Positions 17,176 to 28,145 are shown, numbered from the stretch's first letter. The stretch is DNA of 64,000 nucleotides from Streptomyces sp. HUAS CB01 (GCF_030406905.1 NZ_CP129137.1:1296001-1360000); one strand, 5' to 3'. The notes: a model not told the origin generated them from the letters alone. A program made the numbers and translations.

Positions 17176-17847
17176 TTGTCCCGCTTGTCGCTCATCAAGG
17201 CAGTGCTCGGACCGATCCTGCGCCTGATGTTCCGCCCGCGGGTGGAAGGCGCGGAGAACATCCCCGGGGACGGCCCGGTCATCCTCGCCGGCAACCACCT
17301 GACCTTCATCGACTCGATGGTGCTGCCGATCGTCTGCGACCGCCCGGTCTACTTCATCGGCAAGGACGAGTACGTCACCGGCAAGGGGCTCAAGGGCCGG
17401 CTGATGGCCTGGTTCTTCACCGGCGTCGGCATGATCCCCGTCGACCGGGACGGGGCGAACGGCGGTGTGGCGGCGCTGATGACGGGCCGCCGGGTGCTGG
17501 AGGAGGGCAAGGTCTTCGGCATCTACCCGGAGGGCACCCGCTCCCCCGACGGCCGTCTGTACCGCGGCCGTACGGGCATCGCGCGGCTCACCCTGATGAC
17601 GGGCGCGCCCGTGGTCCCGTTCGCCATGATCGGCACCGACAAGCTCCAGCCGGGCGGCGCCGGCCTGCCGCGTCCCGGCCGGGTGACGGTCCGCTTCGGC
17701 AAGCCGATGGAGTTCTCGCGCTACGAGGGCATGGACCGCGACCGCTATGTGCTGCGGGCGGTGACGGACTCGGTGATGACCGAGGTGATGCGGCTGTCCG
17801 GCCAGGAGTACGTGGACATGTACGCCACGAAGGCGAAGGCCGCCTGA
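17176..17847 (+). CDS. plsC: 1-acylglycerol-3-phosphate acyltransferase (PlsC family)
   Basis: 223 residues. Contains the NHLTFID form of the NHx4D motif (His41, Asp46), FTGVGMIPVDRDG and the phosphate-binding YPEGTRSPDG (Glu119), defining the PlsC acyltransferases that make phosphatidic acid from lysophosphatidate at the membrane. The start is TTG at 17176 with GGAGG 5-6 nt upstream. Divergent from glpQ1, a lipid-degrading secreted enzyme, with 244 nt between. Several PlsC paralogues occur in Streptomyces, so the exact acyl acceptor is not certain. Confidence 0.88.
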   Translation: MSRLSLIKAVLGPILRLMFRPRVEGAENIPGDGPVILAGNHLTFIDSMVLPIVCDRPVYFIGKDEYVTGKGLKGRLMAWFFTGVGMIPVDRDGANGGVAALMTGRRVLEEGKVFGIYPEGTRSPDGRLYRGRTGIARLTLMTGAPVVPFAMIGTDKLQPGGAGLPRPGRVTVRFGKPMEFSRYEGMDRDRYVLRAVTDSVMTEVMRLSGQEYVDMYATKAKAA

Positions 17848-17908
17848 GGCCGCCCCCGGGGCCGGCACCCCGGGATCCGGACCCGGGCCGGCGGGTCCCG
17901 CACGGAGT

Positions 17909-17949
17909 ACGGCCCCCGTCGCCCGATCGATCGAGGCGGCGGGGGCCGT
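17909..17949. terminator. Bidirectional hairpin between convergent plsC and MFS genes
   Basis: ACGGCCCCCGTCGCC at 17909-17923 pairs with GGCGGCGGGGGCCGT at 17935-17949 with one mismatch; the loop contains CGATCGATCG. It lies between two convergent genes and can serve both. Confidence 0.75.
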
Positions 17950-17981
17950 GTCGTGCGTCGGTGTCGGGGCCGTGTCGCGCG

Positions 17982-19529
17982 TCAGTGCTCGACGCCGTCC
18001 GCCAGCTTCTGGCCGCGCATGAGGAACCACGCGGCCACGGCGGTGGCGAGCAGCACCGCGGCGCCCACCCCCGCCGCGAGCCGCAGCCCCTCGACGAACG
18101 CCTCCTGCGCCGCACCGACCAGTTCCGCCTGCTGGTGCGCCGGCAGTGCGGCCGCGGCCTCCACGGCCCCGCCGAGCGACTCACGGGCGGCGGAGGCCAC
18201 GTCCGCGGGCACCCCGGCCGGGGTACCGAAGTCCCGGTACACACCGGTGACGATCGAGCCGAGCAGCGCGATGCCGAGCGCCGCGCCGAGTTCGTACGCC
18301 GTCTCGGACACGGCCGAGGCCGATCCGGCCTGCTCCTTCGGCACGCTGGACAGGATGACGTCGGCCGTGACGGTGAAGGAGAAGCCGGCGCCGACGCCGA
18401 CGACGAGCAGGGCCGCGCCGAGCAGCGGGTAGCCCGTGGAGCTGCCGATGACGGTCAGTACGGCGAGTGCGGCACCCACGGCGGCGAGTCCTCCGGCCAC
18501 GACGGACCGGACGGAGAACCGGCGGGCGAAACGCCCGGCGACGAGTCCGGTCGCCACCGCGCCGATCGCGGCGGGCAGTTCGGCGAGCCCGGCCTCCAGC
18601 GGCGGCCGCTCCTGGACCAGTTGGAGGAACTGGGAGAGGAAGAAGACGAGTCCCGAGAGTCCCAGGATGGTCAGCAGGTCGGCGAGCACCGCACCGGAGA
18701 AGCCGCGGTGGCGGAACAGCCGCATGTCGAGAAGCGGCGACGGCAGGGTGAGCTGCCTGCGGACGAATCCGTACAGCGCGGCGGCGCCGATGAGCGCGGC
18801 GGCGGCGGACTCCCAGCCCACACCGTGACTCGCGGTCTCCTTGATCGCGTAGACGACGCCGACCACGCCGATCAGCGACAGGGCGACGCTGATCAGGTCC
18901 CAGGGGCCGGCGACGGGGTTCTTCGACTCGGGCAGCAGCCTGATGCCGACGAGGACGAGGACGGCCATCACGGGGAGGTTGATGAGGAAGACCGAGCCCC
19001 ACCAGAAGTGCTCCAGCAGGAAGCCTCCGACGACCGGTCCGACGGCGGCGCCGGCCGACGCCATGGCGCCCCAGACGCCGATGGCGATGCTGCGTTCCCG
19101 CGGGTCGTGGAAGATGTTGCGGATCAGCGCCAGCGTGGAGGGCATCAGCGTGGCCCCGGCGACGCCGAGCAGGGCCCGGGCGAGGATCATCGTCTCGGGC
19201 GTGGTGGCGTAGGCGTTCAGCACGGACACGGCACCGAAGGCGACGGCACCGGTCAGCAGCAGCTTCTTGCGGCCGATCCGGTCGCCGAGGCTGCCCATGG
19301 AGACGAGCAGGCCCGCGATGACGAACGAGTAGACGTCACCGATCCACAGCAGTTGGGTGCCGGTGGGCTTGAGGTCCTCGCTGAGGAAGGGCGTGGCCAG
19401 GCCGAGTACGGTGGCGTCCACGGCCACCAGCAGGACGGCCAGGACCAGCACCGCCAGGGCGAGCCAGCGTCCGGGGCGGTACAGGGTCTCGTCCGTCCCG
19501 CTCGTACGCTGGACGGTACTGCTGGTCAT
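17982..19529 (-). CDS. MFS drug exporter, DHA2 (14-helix) family
   Basis: 515 residues with 14 hydrophobic helices. LVAVDATVLGLATPFLSEDL in helix 1, GDRIGRKKLLLTG in the first cytoplasmic loop and ARALLGVAGATLMPSTLALI (antiporter motif C region) place it among EmrB/QacA-like proton antiporters. The C-terminal loop AHQQAELVGAAQEAFVEGL is typical of the actinomycete subgroup. Its ATG overlaps the TetR stop by 4 nt, so repressor and pump are one transcript, and the substrate is probably the TetR ligand. Actual substrate unknown. Confidence 0.9.
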   Translation of the reverse strand: MTSSTVQRTSGTDETLYRPGRWLALAVLVLAVLLVAVDATVLGLATPFLSEDLKPTGTQLLWIGDVYSFVIAGLLVSMGSLGDRIGRKKLLLTGAVAFGAVSVLNAYATTPETMILARALLGVAGATLMPSTLALIRNIFHDPRERSIAIGVWGAMASAGAAVGPVVGGFLLEHFWWGSVFLINLPVMAVLVLVGIRLLPESKNPVAGPWDLISVALSLIGVVGVVYAIKETASHGVGWESAAAALIGAAALYGFVRRQLTLPSPLLDMRLFRHRGFSGAVLADLLTILGLSGLVFFLSQFLQLVQERPPLEAGLAELPAAIGAVATGLVAGRFARRFSVRSVVAGGLAAVGAALAVLTVIGSSTGYPLLGAALLVVGVGAGFSFTVTADVILSSVPKEQAGSASAVSETAYELGAALGIALLGSIVTGVYRDFGTPAGVPADVASAARESLGGAVEAAAALPAHQQAELVGAAQEAFVEGLRLAAGVGAAVLLATAVAAWFLMRGQKLADGVEH

Positions 19530-20077
19530 TTCTCCACACTCCGTCGTGCTCCCCCGAGCAGCAGCTCGGCGATCATGTACTGGAAGTCGTTCTTGGCGAC
19601 CCGGCCGTCCATGACGGCCCAGGCGCAGGTGCCGACGAGGCCGTAGAAGGCCTCGGTGAGCCAGGTGGGCGACAGGTCGATCCGGAACTCGCCCTGCTCC
19701 TGGCCCCGGCGGAACAGGGCGCCCACGCGTGCGTCGAGCCGGGCCCAGCCCTCGTCGATCCGGTCGCCCTCGAACAGCTGGTTCTCGGTGACCAGGAACG
19801 CGAGGAGCTCCGCGGCGGGCTCCATCTCGGCGACCAGCCGGCGCAGCGCGTCGCCGGCGGGGCCTTCCTCGAGCGCGGCACGGCCGACGGCCGCCTCGAA
19901 CTCCTCGATGCCGAAGGCCTCGAGCGCCTTGACGAGCGCGTCCCGTCCGGCGAAGTGCCGGTGCAGCGTGGCGCGCCCGATGCCCGCCGCGCGGGCGACC
20001 TCGTCCATCGTCGCGGTCGACTTGCGGGCAAGGAGGGCGGCGGCGGCGCGCAGCACCTGTTCACGATCCATGACCAT
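19526..20077 (-). CDS. TetR-family repressor of the adjacent MFS pump
   Basis: 183 residues. The N-terminal helix-turn-helix is TMDEVARAAGIGRATLHRHF; the rest is an all-helical ligand domain. I chose the ATG at 20077 (VMDREQVLRAAAALL): a longer frame to 20107 would run through the palindromic operator. The start codon is close enough to a TATGGT hexamer (6 nt between) that the mRNA may be leaderless. It likely binds the operator at 20091-20120 and represses itself, the pump and perhaps the divergent HAD-like gene. Confidence 0.88.
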   Translation of the reverse strand: MVMDREQVLRAAAALLARKSTATMDEVARAAGIGRATLHRHFAGRDALVKALEAFGIEEFEAAVGRAALEEGPAGDALRRLVAEMEPAAELLAFLVTENQLFEGDRIDEGWARLDARVGALFRRGQEQGEFRIDLSPTWLTEAFYGLVGTCAWAVMDGRVAKNDFQYMIAELLLGGARRSVEK

Positions 20078-20090
20078 GAGACAACCATAC

Positions 20091-20120
20091 ACCGAATGAG
20101 ACGTCAATGTCTCATTCGGT
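20091..20120. promoter_or_regulatory. Perfect palindromic operator, 12-bp arms
   Basis: ACCGAATGAGAC at 20091-20102 and GTCTCATTCGGT at 20109-20120 are exact reverse complements separated by GTCAAT. It lies 14 nt upstream of the TetR start and 43 nt upstream of the divergent HAD-like gene start, the right place for a TetR dimer-pair site. Confidence 0.85.
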
Positions 20121-20162
20121 AAATCAATGCCTCACCGTGGGGTGGGCAGGGAAAGTGAGCGC

Positions 20163-20669
20163 ATGAAGCCACTGCTGCTGATCGACATCGATGGCCCGCT
20201 CAACCCCTACGGCGGGAAGCCCCAGCGCCGGCCCGAGGGGTACACGACGCACCGGATGCGGCCCCGCGGCTGGGCACACGACAAGCCCCTGCGGGTCTGG
20301 CTCAACCCGGGCCACGGCGAGGAGCTGCTCGCGCTCGGGGAACGGTACGAACTGGTCTGGGCGACGACGTGGAAGGGCGAGGCGAACGCCTGGGTGGGCC
20401 CGCAGCTGGGGCTGCCCGAACTGCCGTTCGTCGACTGGCCCGTGATGCACGGCGCCGCGCCGCGGGGGACGTTCTGGAAGACGCAGTACGTGCTGGAGTA
20501 CGCGGCCGGGCGGCCGTTCGCCTGGATCGACGACGAGATCACGGATCTGGACCGCGAGTACGTCGAACGGAAGCACCTCGCCGCCGCCCTGCTGCTGCAC
20601 GTCGACCACCGGATCGGACTGATCCGGCCGGACTTCGACGCGCTCGCGGACTGGGCGGCGGCGCTGTGA
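20163..20669 (+). CDS. HAD-like hydrolase domain protein
   Basis: 168 residues. LLLIDIDGPLNPYGGKP is a HAD motif-I variant with two aspartates; YELVWATTWKGEAN and FAWIDDEITDLDREY follow at the positions of motifs II and IV. Such proteins are common in Streptomyces with no assigned substrate. ATG 20163 has AGGGAAAG upstream; an in-frame ATG at 20127 lies almost on the operator. Divergent from the TetR gene and may share its control. Confidence 0.78.
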   Translation: MKPLLLIDIDGPLNPYGGKPQRRPEGYTTHRMRPRGWAHDKPLRVWLNPGHGEELLALGERYELVWATTWKGEANAWVGPQLGLPELPFVDWPVMHGAAPRGTFWKTQYVLEYAAGRPFAWIDDEITDLDREYVERKHLAAALLLHVDHRIGLIRPDFDALADWAAAL

Positions 20670-20749
20670 CGGGCGGCGCAGTGAGTGGCGGTGCCGCGGT
20701 GACGGGTGGTGGTGCGGTGGCTCCGGTCGGGCCGTTGCCGCCGTGACGG

Positions 20750-22189
<1,440 letters not shown>

Positions 22190-22217
22190 TCAAGAATTGC
22201 CGGGCTTCGGATGTGCG

Positions 22218-22281
22218 GCCGCCTCCCCTGCTCCCCGGGCCCTGGCAGGTCCGGGTCCCGGCGGGCGGGAGGGGAGGCGGC
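22218..22281. terminator. Long-looped inverted repeat between argG and argH
   Basis: GCCGCCTCCCCT (22218-22229) and AGGGGAGGCGGC (22270-22281) are exact reverse complements with 40 nt between them. In the argG-argH gap it could reduce read-through, separate the two messages or protect the argG 3' end. No T run follows. Confidence 0.45.
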
Positions 22282-22299
22282 GGTGGTGCATCCAGGTAA

Positions 22300-23493
22300 T
22301 CAGGCGAGGTCGCGCTTCGCGGCGATCTTCGACGAGAGTCCGAAGATGTCGATGAAGCCCTGGGCCTTCGACTGGTCGAACGTGTCGCCCGTGTCGTAGG
22401 TCGCGAGGTTGAAGTCGTACAGCGACTGCTCCGACCGCCGGCCGGTGACGACGGCGCGGCCGCCGTGCAGGGTCATCCGGATGTCGCCGGTGACGTGCTG
22501 GTTGGCCTCGTCGACGAAGCCGTCCAGGGCCCGCTTGAGCGGGGAGAACCACAGACCGTCGTAGACGAGCTCGCCCCAGCGCTGCTCGACCTGCCGCTTG
22601 TACCGGGCCAGCTCGCGCTCGACGGTGACGTTCTCGAGCTCCTGGTGCGCGGTGATCAGCGCGATCGCGCCCGGGGCCTCGTACACCTCACGGGACTTGA
22701 TGCCGACGAGCCGGTCCTCGACCATGTCGATCCGGCCGATGCCCTGGGCGCCGGCCCGCTCGTTGAGCTGCTGGATCGCCTGGAGGACGGTGACGGGCTT
22801 GCCGTCGATGGCGACCGGCACGCCCTCCTTGAAGGAGATGATCACCTCGTCGGCCTCACGGGCCTCGGCCGGGTTGGAGGTGTACTCGTAGATGTCCTCG
22901 ATCGGGCCGTTCCAGATGTCCTCCAGGAAGCCGGTCTCGACGGCCCGCCCGAAGACGTTCTGGTCGATGGAGTACGGCGACTTCTTGGTGGTCGCGATCG
23001 GGAGCTGCTTCTCCTCGCAGAACGCGATGGCCTTGTCCCGGGTCATCGCGTAGTCACGGACCGGTGCGATGCACTTCAGGTCCGGTGCGAGGGAGGCGAT
23101 GCCGGCCTCGAACCGCACCTGGTCGTTGCCCTTGCCGGTGCAGCCGTGGGCCACGATCGAGGCGCCGTGCTTCTTCGCGGCGGCCACGAGGTGCTTGACG
23201 ATCGTCGGCCGGGAGAGGGCGGAGACCAGCGGGTAGCGGTCCATGTAGAGGGCGTTGGCCTTGATCGCCGGGAGGCAGTACTCCTCGGCGAACTCGTCCT
23301 TGGCGTCCGCGACCTCCGCCTCGACGGCACCGCAGGCGAGCGCGCGCTTGCGGATGACGTCCAGGTCCTCGCCACCCTGGCCGACGTCCACGGCAACGGC
23401 GATGACCTCGGCGCCCGTCTCCTCGGCGATCCAGCCGATGGCGACGGAGGTGTCCAGACCGCCCGAGTAGGCGAGTACGACGCGCTCGGTCAC
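22300..23493 (-). CDS. argG: Argininosuccinate synthase
   Basis: 397 residues. The P-loop for ATP is [14 protein letters not shown] at 8-21; [13 protein letters not shown] and [15 protein letters not shown] are further hallmarks. It condenses citrulline and aspartate into argininosuccinate. The GTG at 23493 is preceded by AAGGAG 6 nt upstream. An ARG-box-like site is 30-46 nt upstream of the start, consistent with repression by ArgR encoded in this window. Divergent from the HEAT-repeat gene. Confidence 0.97.
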   Translation of the reverse strand: MTERVVLAYSGGLDTSVAIGWIAEETGAEVIAVAVDVGQGGEDLDVIRKRALACGAVEAEVADAKDEFAEEYCLPAIKANALYMDRYPLVSALSRPTIVKHLVAAAKKHGASIVAHGCTGKGNDQVRFEAGIASLAPDLKCIAPVRDYAMTRDKAIAFCEEKQLPIATTKKSPYSIDQNVFGRAVETGFLEDIWNGPIEDIYEYTSNPAEAREADEVIISFKEGVPVAIDGKPVTVLQAIQQLNERAGAQGIGRIDMVEDRLVGIKSREVYEAPGAIALITAHQELENVTVERELARYKRQVEQRWGELVYDGLWFSPLKRALDGFVDEANQHVTGDIRMTLHGGRAVVTGRRSEQSLYDFNLATYDTGDTFDQSKAQGFIDIFGLSSKIAAKRDLA

Positions 23494-23522
23494 GGGTTTC
23501 TCCTTACGGTGCATGCGGTGAT

Positions 23523-23539
23523 GGGTATAACTATGCAGT
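23523..23539 (-). promoter_or_regulatory. Candidate ARG box of argG
   Basis: On the minus strand ACTGCATAGTTATACCC resembles the ArgR consensus of two TGCAT/ATGCA half-sites around an AT-rich 4-nt core (TGCAT-AGTT-ATACC). It lies 30 nt upstream of the argG start. A possible weaker second half-site (ACATACGG) lies further upstream. Confidence 0.5.
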
Positions 23540-23610
23540 GCTCCGTATGTTTTGTCAACGCGCGGGAAATCCGGTGGCCGCCGATCACCCCCCTGCGTAG
23601 CCTCCCCTCC

Positions 23611-25161
23611 ATGCCGCCCAGGGGGAACGCGGCCGTCGAGCGGCTGATGCAGGGGAAGGGGCTCCACGAGGCGCTCGGGTCGACGAACCCGGACGCCTGG
23701 CTGGAGCTCGACGCGGAGGTCCGCGTCGTCCGACCGCACACACCCGCGCGTCAGCCCCGGGACCGCGCCCGCGTGCCCGCCCTGGAGCTGTGCCACCGCG
23801 ACGGAAGAGTCCGGGAAGCGGCTCTGGAGCAGGTCGCCGGCGACCCGGAGCTGCTGCCGCTGCTGGTGATCCGGACCGCGGACTGGGCCGGGCCGGTCCG
23901 GACGCGGGCCCGTGAGCTGCTCCCCGCCCTGCTGGAGGCGGCGGCGCCGGAGGAACTGGTACCCCTCACCGCGCTGACGTTGCGGCTGGCACGCCGCGAG
24001 CGGGGCGGCTTCGCACGCGAGACCCTGGTCTCCTTCCTGCGGTCGTGCCCGCCCGCCGCCCTCGAGCCCCTGCTGGTCGCCCCGGACCGCCGCACGCGTC
24101 GCCTCGCCTTCGCTCCGGCCATGGAGCGGGGGCTCCTGCCCGTGCACCGCCTGGCCCGAGCGGCCGCGGCCGACGACGACACCGTCGTGCAGAACCTGTG
24201 CGCCGAGGCCGCCCTCGCACTCGACCCCGCCGGCGACGACGTGATCGTCCCCCTGCTGCACTCCCGGCATCCCGCCGCACGCTCCGCCGGGGTCACGGCC
24301 CTGCGCCGGGCCGGGCGCCACGGCGAGGCCCGTCCGTACCTCACCGACCGCTCGGGGCTGGTACGGGCCTGCGCCCGCTATGTGCTGCGGCAGGGCGGAG
24401 TCGAACCGCTCCCCCTCTACCGCGCCCTGTGCGCCGACCCCGCCGACCCGGGCATACCGGACTGGGCGCCCCTCGGGCTCGCGGAGTCCGGCGAGCCCGC
24501 GGACGCCGCGCTGCTGTGGCCGCTGACCACCCATCTCATGCCGTCGGTACGGGCCAGGGCCGTCGCCGGGCTCCGCCTGCTCGGCAGGGCCGACGTGGAG
24601 CGGCTGCGGCCGCTGCTGGACGACCCCACGCCCGCCGTCGTCCGGGAGGCCGCGACCACGCTCCTCCCGTGGGCCGACCTGCTGCCGGAGGACCGGCTCC
24701 TGCGACGGCTCACCGACCGCCGGCAGCCCGCCCACGCCCGGCGGGCGGCATTCCGTCTGCTGCGCGCCCGGGGCGGGCTCGCGGAACTGCGGGCGGCCGT
24801 GGCGCTGCTCGACGACCGGAACCCCGCGCTCCGGGCCCTCGCGGAATCCGCGATCCGGCAGTGGGAGCCGCCGGTGGGAGGAGACCACGACCCGGCCGAA
24901 GTGGACGCGCTGCTGGACCGCTGCAGGCAGCTCTTCAGCGAGTACGTGCTGCTGCGCCTCCGGTGGCGGGCGGGACTGCCCGACGGGCCCCGGGCGGACG
25001 GGGATGCGGGAACGGAAGGGGAGACGGGGGCTGCAGGGCGGCCGGTGAGGGGCGCGGTGCCGGGCGGGGCCGGAAAACCCCTGGCCAACAACGCGGAACA
25101 GCACCGCCGTTCGCGCGTCCGGGCCATAATCCGGACATGGGTCAGACGTACGCACGCATAG
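23611..25161 (+). CDS. HEAT-repeat-like helical repeat protein
   Basis: 516 residues made of about 30-residue helical repeats (for example [21 protein letters not shown], then [36 protein letters not shown] and [18 protein letters not shown]), typical of HEAT/PBS-lyase-like scaffold proteins that bind other proteins. No signal peptide or membrane helix. The ATG at 23611 is the first start clear of the argG promoter. The 3' end overlaps the next gene by 25 nt. Partner and function unknown. Confidence 0.75.
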   Translation: MPPRGNAAVERLMQGKGLHEALGSTNPDAWLELDAEVRVVRPHTPARQPRDRARVPALELCHRDGRVREAALEQVAGDPELLPLLVIRTADWAGPVRTRARELLPALLEAAAPEELVPLTALTLRLARRERGGFARETLVSFLRSCPPAALEPLLVAPDRRTRRLAFAPAMERGLLPVHRLARAAAADDDTVVQNLCAEAALALDPAGDDVIVPLLHSRHPAARSAGVTALRRAGRHGEARPYLTDRSGLVRACARYVLRQGGVEPLPLYRALCADPADPGIPDWAPLGLAESGEPADAALLWPLTTHLMPSVRARAVAGLRLLGRADVERLRPLLDDPTPAVVREAATTLLPWADLLPEDRLLRRLTDRRQPAHARRAAFRLLRARGGLAELRAAVALLDDRNPALRALAESAIRQWEPPVGGDHDPAEVDALLDRCRQLFSEYVLLRLRWRAGLPDGPRADGDAGTEGETGAAGRPVRGAVPGGAGKPLANNAEQHRRSRVRAIIRTWVRRTHA

Positions 25162-25751
25162 ACGGCCGTATCCGCGCGTTCATCGAGGAGCAGCCGGTCT
25201 TCTTCACCGCCACCGCGCCGCTCGCCGCCGACGGGCATGTCAACCTCTCCCCCAAGGGCCGCAAGGGCACCCTCGTCGTCCTCGACGAACTCACCCTGGC
25301 CTACCTGGACTTCGGCGGCAGCGGTGCCGAGACCATCGCCCACCTGCGGGAGAACGGCCGCATCACCCTCATGTGGTGCGCGTTCAGCGGGCCGCCGAAG
25401 GTGCTGCGGGTGCACGGGCACGGCGAGGCGGTCTTCCGCGACGACCCGCGCTGGGCCGGCTACCTCACGCGCTTCCGGGACGCCGACGGCGACGGCGCCC
25501 GCGCGGTGATCGTCGTCCGCGCCGCCCGGATCGGCGACGCGTGCGGATTCGCCGTCCCGTTCATGGACTACCGCGAGGAGCGTACGCAGCACGCGGAGTA
25601 CCTCGCGCGCAAGACCGACGAGGAGTTCGCGGCCTACTGCGAGAAGAAGCCGCACGTCGGAGTGAGCCTGGACGGGCTGCCGGCGCTCCCGCTGCCGCTG
25701 CCCGCGCGCACCGACCGGGCCGCACCGGACACGGTTCCCGCTCCCCGCTGA
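25137..25751 (+). CDS. Pyridoxamine 5'-phosphate oxidase-like flavoprotein
   Basis: 204 residues. [37 protein letters not shown] and [11 protein letters not shown] form the split-barrel flavin-binding fold of the PNPOx family; the PFMDYREER stretch is typical of the group found in actinomycetes and plants. Such proteins use FMN, FAD or F420; the substrate is unknown. It begins within the last codons of the HEAT-repeat gene, so the two may be translated together. Confidence 0.82.
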   Translation: MGQTYARIDGRIRAFIEEQPVFFTATAPLAADGHVNLSPKGRKGTLVVLDELTLAYLDFGGSGAETIAHLRENGRITLMWCAFSGPPKVLRVHGHGEAVFRDDPRWAGYLTRFRDADGDGARAVIVVRAARIGDACGFAVPFMDYREERTQHAEYLARKTDEEFAAYCEKKPHVGVSLDGLPALPLPLPARTDRAAPDTVPAPR

Positions 25752-25887
25752 ACACCGCCGGGGCGTCGGGCCGGGCGCCTCGCGGACTCCCCACCGGGCG
25801 TCGCTCCGACCGGGCCGCCCGGCGATTGAACTCCTCGGACCTCGTCTCCGTATCCACCTGAGCGAAACGGATGACCGAGGAGCAGCG

Positions 25888-27261
25888 GTGACGATGATTC
25901 AGAGCGGTCGGGCCGCCAGACGCCTGACCATGCAGGCGATCCGGCCGCGCCGCAATCCGGCGACGGTGCTGCTGGTCGCCACCTGGGCCGGGGCCGCCGC
26001 CGTCCTCTGGCTGTGGTGGGACAACACCGCGGTGGTCCACATGGACACCGCGGAATGGCTGATCGGCGGGGGCCGCATCACGGGCCTGCTCGGCGGCTAC
26101 ATGATCGCCCTCGTGGTGCTGCAGATGGCGCGTGTTCCGGCGCTGGAGCGGCGGGTCGGTTCCGACCGGGCGACGCGCTGGCACGCCATGAGCGGCCGGT
26201 ACGCGATCAGCCTCGTCGTCGCCCATGTCGTCCTCACCGTCTGGGGGTACTCCGTCCAGGCCCGCACCGGCCTCGTCGAGCAGACCGTCACCGTCGTGGT
26301 CGACTTCCCCGAGATGATCGAGGCGACGATCGGCACCGCGCTGCTGCTGGTGGTCGGCTTCGTCTCGGCGGGCGCGGTGCGCCGCCGGATGCGCTACGAG
26401 ACCTGGTACTACCTCCACCTGCTGACCTACGTCGCCGTCTACCTGACGTTCTGGCACCAGCTCGCCACCGGCTCGGAGTTCGTGGCCAGCGCGACCGCCC
26501 GCACGATCTGGTACGTGCTCTACGGAACGGTCGGCGCCCTGCTCCTGTGGTACCGGATCCTGGCGCCGGTACGGCTCAACCTCCGGCACCGGATGCGGGT
26601 GGAGTCCGTGGTCGACGAGGCCCCGGGCGTGGTGTCCGTACTGATCACGGGCCGGCGGCTGCACCGGATCGGCGCGGAGGCGGGCCAGTTCTTCCGCTGG
26701 CGGTTCCTCGCCGACGGCCTGCGCTGGAGCTCCAATCCGTACTCCCTCTCCGCCCCGCCCCGCCCCGATCTGCTGCGCATCACCGTCAAGGCCGCGGGCG
26801 AGCACAGCAGGGCGCTCGGCCTGCTGGAGCCCGGGACCCGGGTCTGGGCCGAGGGGCCGTACGGGGCCATGACCGCGGGCCGGCGCAGCCGGAACAAGGT
26901 GCTCTTGATCGCCGGAGGCGCCGGTATCACCCCGCTGCGGGCACTGTTCGAGACGCTTCCCGGTGGCCCCGGGGACCTGTCGTTGCTCTACCGGGCCGGT
27001 TCGACGGAGGACCTGGCGCTGTGGACCGAGCTCCAGGAGATCGCCGAGACGCGCCGGGCGAAACTGCTGTACGCCGTGAACGGGCCGGACGGGGCGCGTC
27101 CGGAGATCACCACCGAGCGGCTGAAGGAAGTGTTCCCCGACATCGACGAGCACGACGTGTACCTCTGCGGCCCGCCCGGGCTCGCCGAGGAGTCCTACAA
27201 CGCACTGCGGGCGGCGGGTGTGCCGTCGCGTCGTATCCATCACGAGTCGTTCGAGATGTGA
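25888..27261 (+). CDS. Ferric-reductase-like transmembrane flavoprotein
   Basis: 457 residues. Six hydrophobic helices span about 30-230, with His in RWHAMSG, VAHVV, YYLHLL and FWHQL at positions suited to two b-type haems. A cytosolic ferredoxin-NADP-reductase-like part follows: FAD site RWSSNPYSLSAPP, NAD site LIAGGAGITPLRAL and C-terminal DVYLCGPPG. It should pass electrons from NAD(P)H through FAD and haem across the membrane. The GTG at 25888 has GAGGAG upstream. It heads a three-gene operon with an FMN-binding protein and ApbE, so the electrons probably go to covalently bound FMN outside the cell. Confidence 0.88.
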   Translation: MTMIQSGRAARRLTMQAIRPRRNPATVLLVATWAGAAAVLWLWWDNTAVVHMDTAEWLIGGGRITGLLGGYMIALVVLQMARVPALERRVGSDRATRWHAMSGRYAISLVVAHVVLTVWGYSVQARTGLVEQTVTVVVDFPEMIEATIGTALLLVVGFVSAGAVRRRMRYETWYYLHLLTYVAVYLTFWHQLATGSEFVASATARTIWYVLYGTVGALLLWYRILAPVRLNLRHRMRVESVVDEAPGVVSVLITGRRLHRIGAEAGQFFRWRFLADGLRWSSNPYSLSAPPRPDLLRITVKAAGEHSRALGLLEPGTRVWAEGPYGAMTAGRRSRNKVLLIAGGAGITPLRALFETLPGGPGDLSLLYRAGSTEDLALWTELQEIAETRRAKLLYAVNGPDGARPEITTERLKEVFPDIDEHDVYLCGPPGLAEESYNALRAAGVPSRRIHHESFEM

Positions 27262-27269
27262 GGCCGTAC

Positions 27270-28145
27270 GTGAAGAGGAAGCATCCACTGCGCCGGATGA
27301 TGATCGCGGTGGCCGGCACGACGTCGGCCGTCGCGCTGCTCCTGACCCTGAAGCAGCCGGGCACCACGGTGGCGGGAGCATCGTCGCAGGCAGGCGGCGC
27401 CCCGCCGGCGGCCTCGGCGCCCGCCGGCAGCGGCGCCGTCCCCGCGGGCGGGGAGACCGTCCTGGGAGACGAGGCCGACACGCAGTTCGGGCCCGTGCAG
27501 GTCGAACTCACGCTGAGCGACGGGCGGATCACCGGCGCGCGGGCCGTCAAGGTGCCGAGCACCGACGCCAACAGCCGCAAGATCGCCGCCGACGCCGTAC
27601 CCAAGCTCAACCAGGCCGCCGTCGCCGCCCAGAACGGCCGGATCGACACCGTCTCCGGCGCCACGTACACCAGCGAGGGCTACATCCGCTCCCTCCAGAG
27701 CGCCCTCGACAAGGCGGGCGCCGGGGCGGGTACGGGCCAGGGTGCCGCGCCGGGCACCGGGAGCGGCCAGGCCCCGGGCGGGAACGGGTCGGGCGAGAAG
27801 CCGGACACGGGCTCGGGATCCGGGTCGGGATCCGATGCGGGTGCCGAAGCGGGCCAGGGCGCCGGCGCGACGGAGTCGGTGCTCGGGGACGTCGCGGGCA
27901 CGCAGTACGGCGACGTGCAGGTGCGCGTCACCGTCAGCGGCGGCCGGATCACCGGCGCCGAGGCCGTCAGGACGCCCGGCTCCGACGCCAACAGCCGCAA
28001 GATCGCCGCCGACGCCGTACCCAAGCTCAACCAGGCCGCCGTCGCCGCCCAGAACGGCCGGATCGACACCGTCTCCGGCGCCACGTACACCAGCGAGGGC
28101 TACATCCGCTCCCTGCAGAGCGCCCTCGACAAGGCGGGCCTGTGA
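27270..28145 (+). CDS. Exported protein with two FMN-binding (flavinylated) domains
   Basis: 291 residues. A basic, arginine-containing N-terminus (KRKHPLRRMM) is followed by one hydrophobic segment, then two FMN_bind domains at about 62-150 and 205-291 joined by a Gly/Ser/Pro linker. Each domain ends with DTVSGATYTSEGY, the S-G-A-T flavinylation motif in which the threonine receives FMN from ApbE. The GTG at 27270 has GAGG 6 nt upstream; an alternative GTG at 27258 would overlap the previous stop. The two domains share 158 bp with one mismatch. It should relay electrons from the upstream ferric-reductase-like protein to an extracellular acceptor. Confidence 0.85.
   Translation: MKRKHPLRRMMIAVAGTTSAVALLLTLKQPGTTVAGASSQAGGAPPAASAPAGSGAVPAGGETVLGDEADTQFGPVQVELTLSDGRITGARAVKVPSTDANSRKIAADAVPKLNQAAVAAQNGRIDTVSGATYTSEGYIRSLQSALDKAGAGAGTGQGAAPGTGSGQAPGGNGSGEKPDTGSGSGSGSDAGAEAGQGAGATESVLGDVAGTQYGDVQVRVTVSGGRITGAEAVRTPGSDANSRKIAADAVPKLNQAAVAAQNGRIDTVSGATYTSEGYIRSLQSALDKAGL
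27562..27719 (+). repeat. Intragenic 158-bp direct repeat, copy 1
   Basis: Identical to 27982-28139 except for one base (CTCCAG here, CTGCAG there at the Leu-Gln codons). It codes for the second half of the first FMN-binding domain including the flavinylation motif. Flanking domain sequence is much less similar. Confidence 0.95.
27982..28139 (+). repeat. Intragenic 158-bp direct repeat, copy 2
   Basis: Second copy, 420 bp after the first and in the same frame, coding for the second half of the second FMN-binding domain. Confidence 0.95.

Noticed and set aside
22465..23610. Extension of the HEAT-repeat gene upstream to 22465
   Set aside because: The extension is wholly antisense to argG and its promoter; the repeat-like sequence begins only after 23611.
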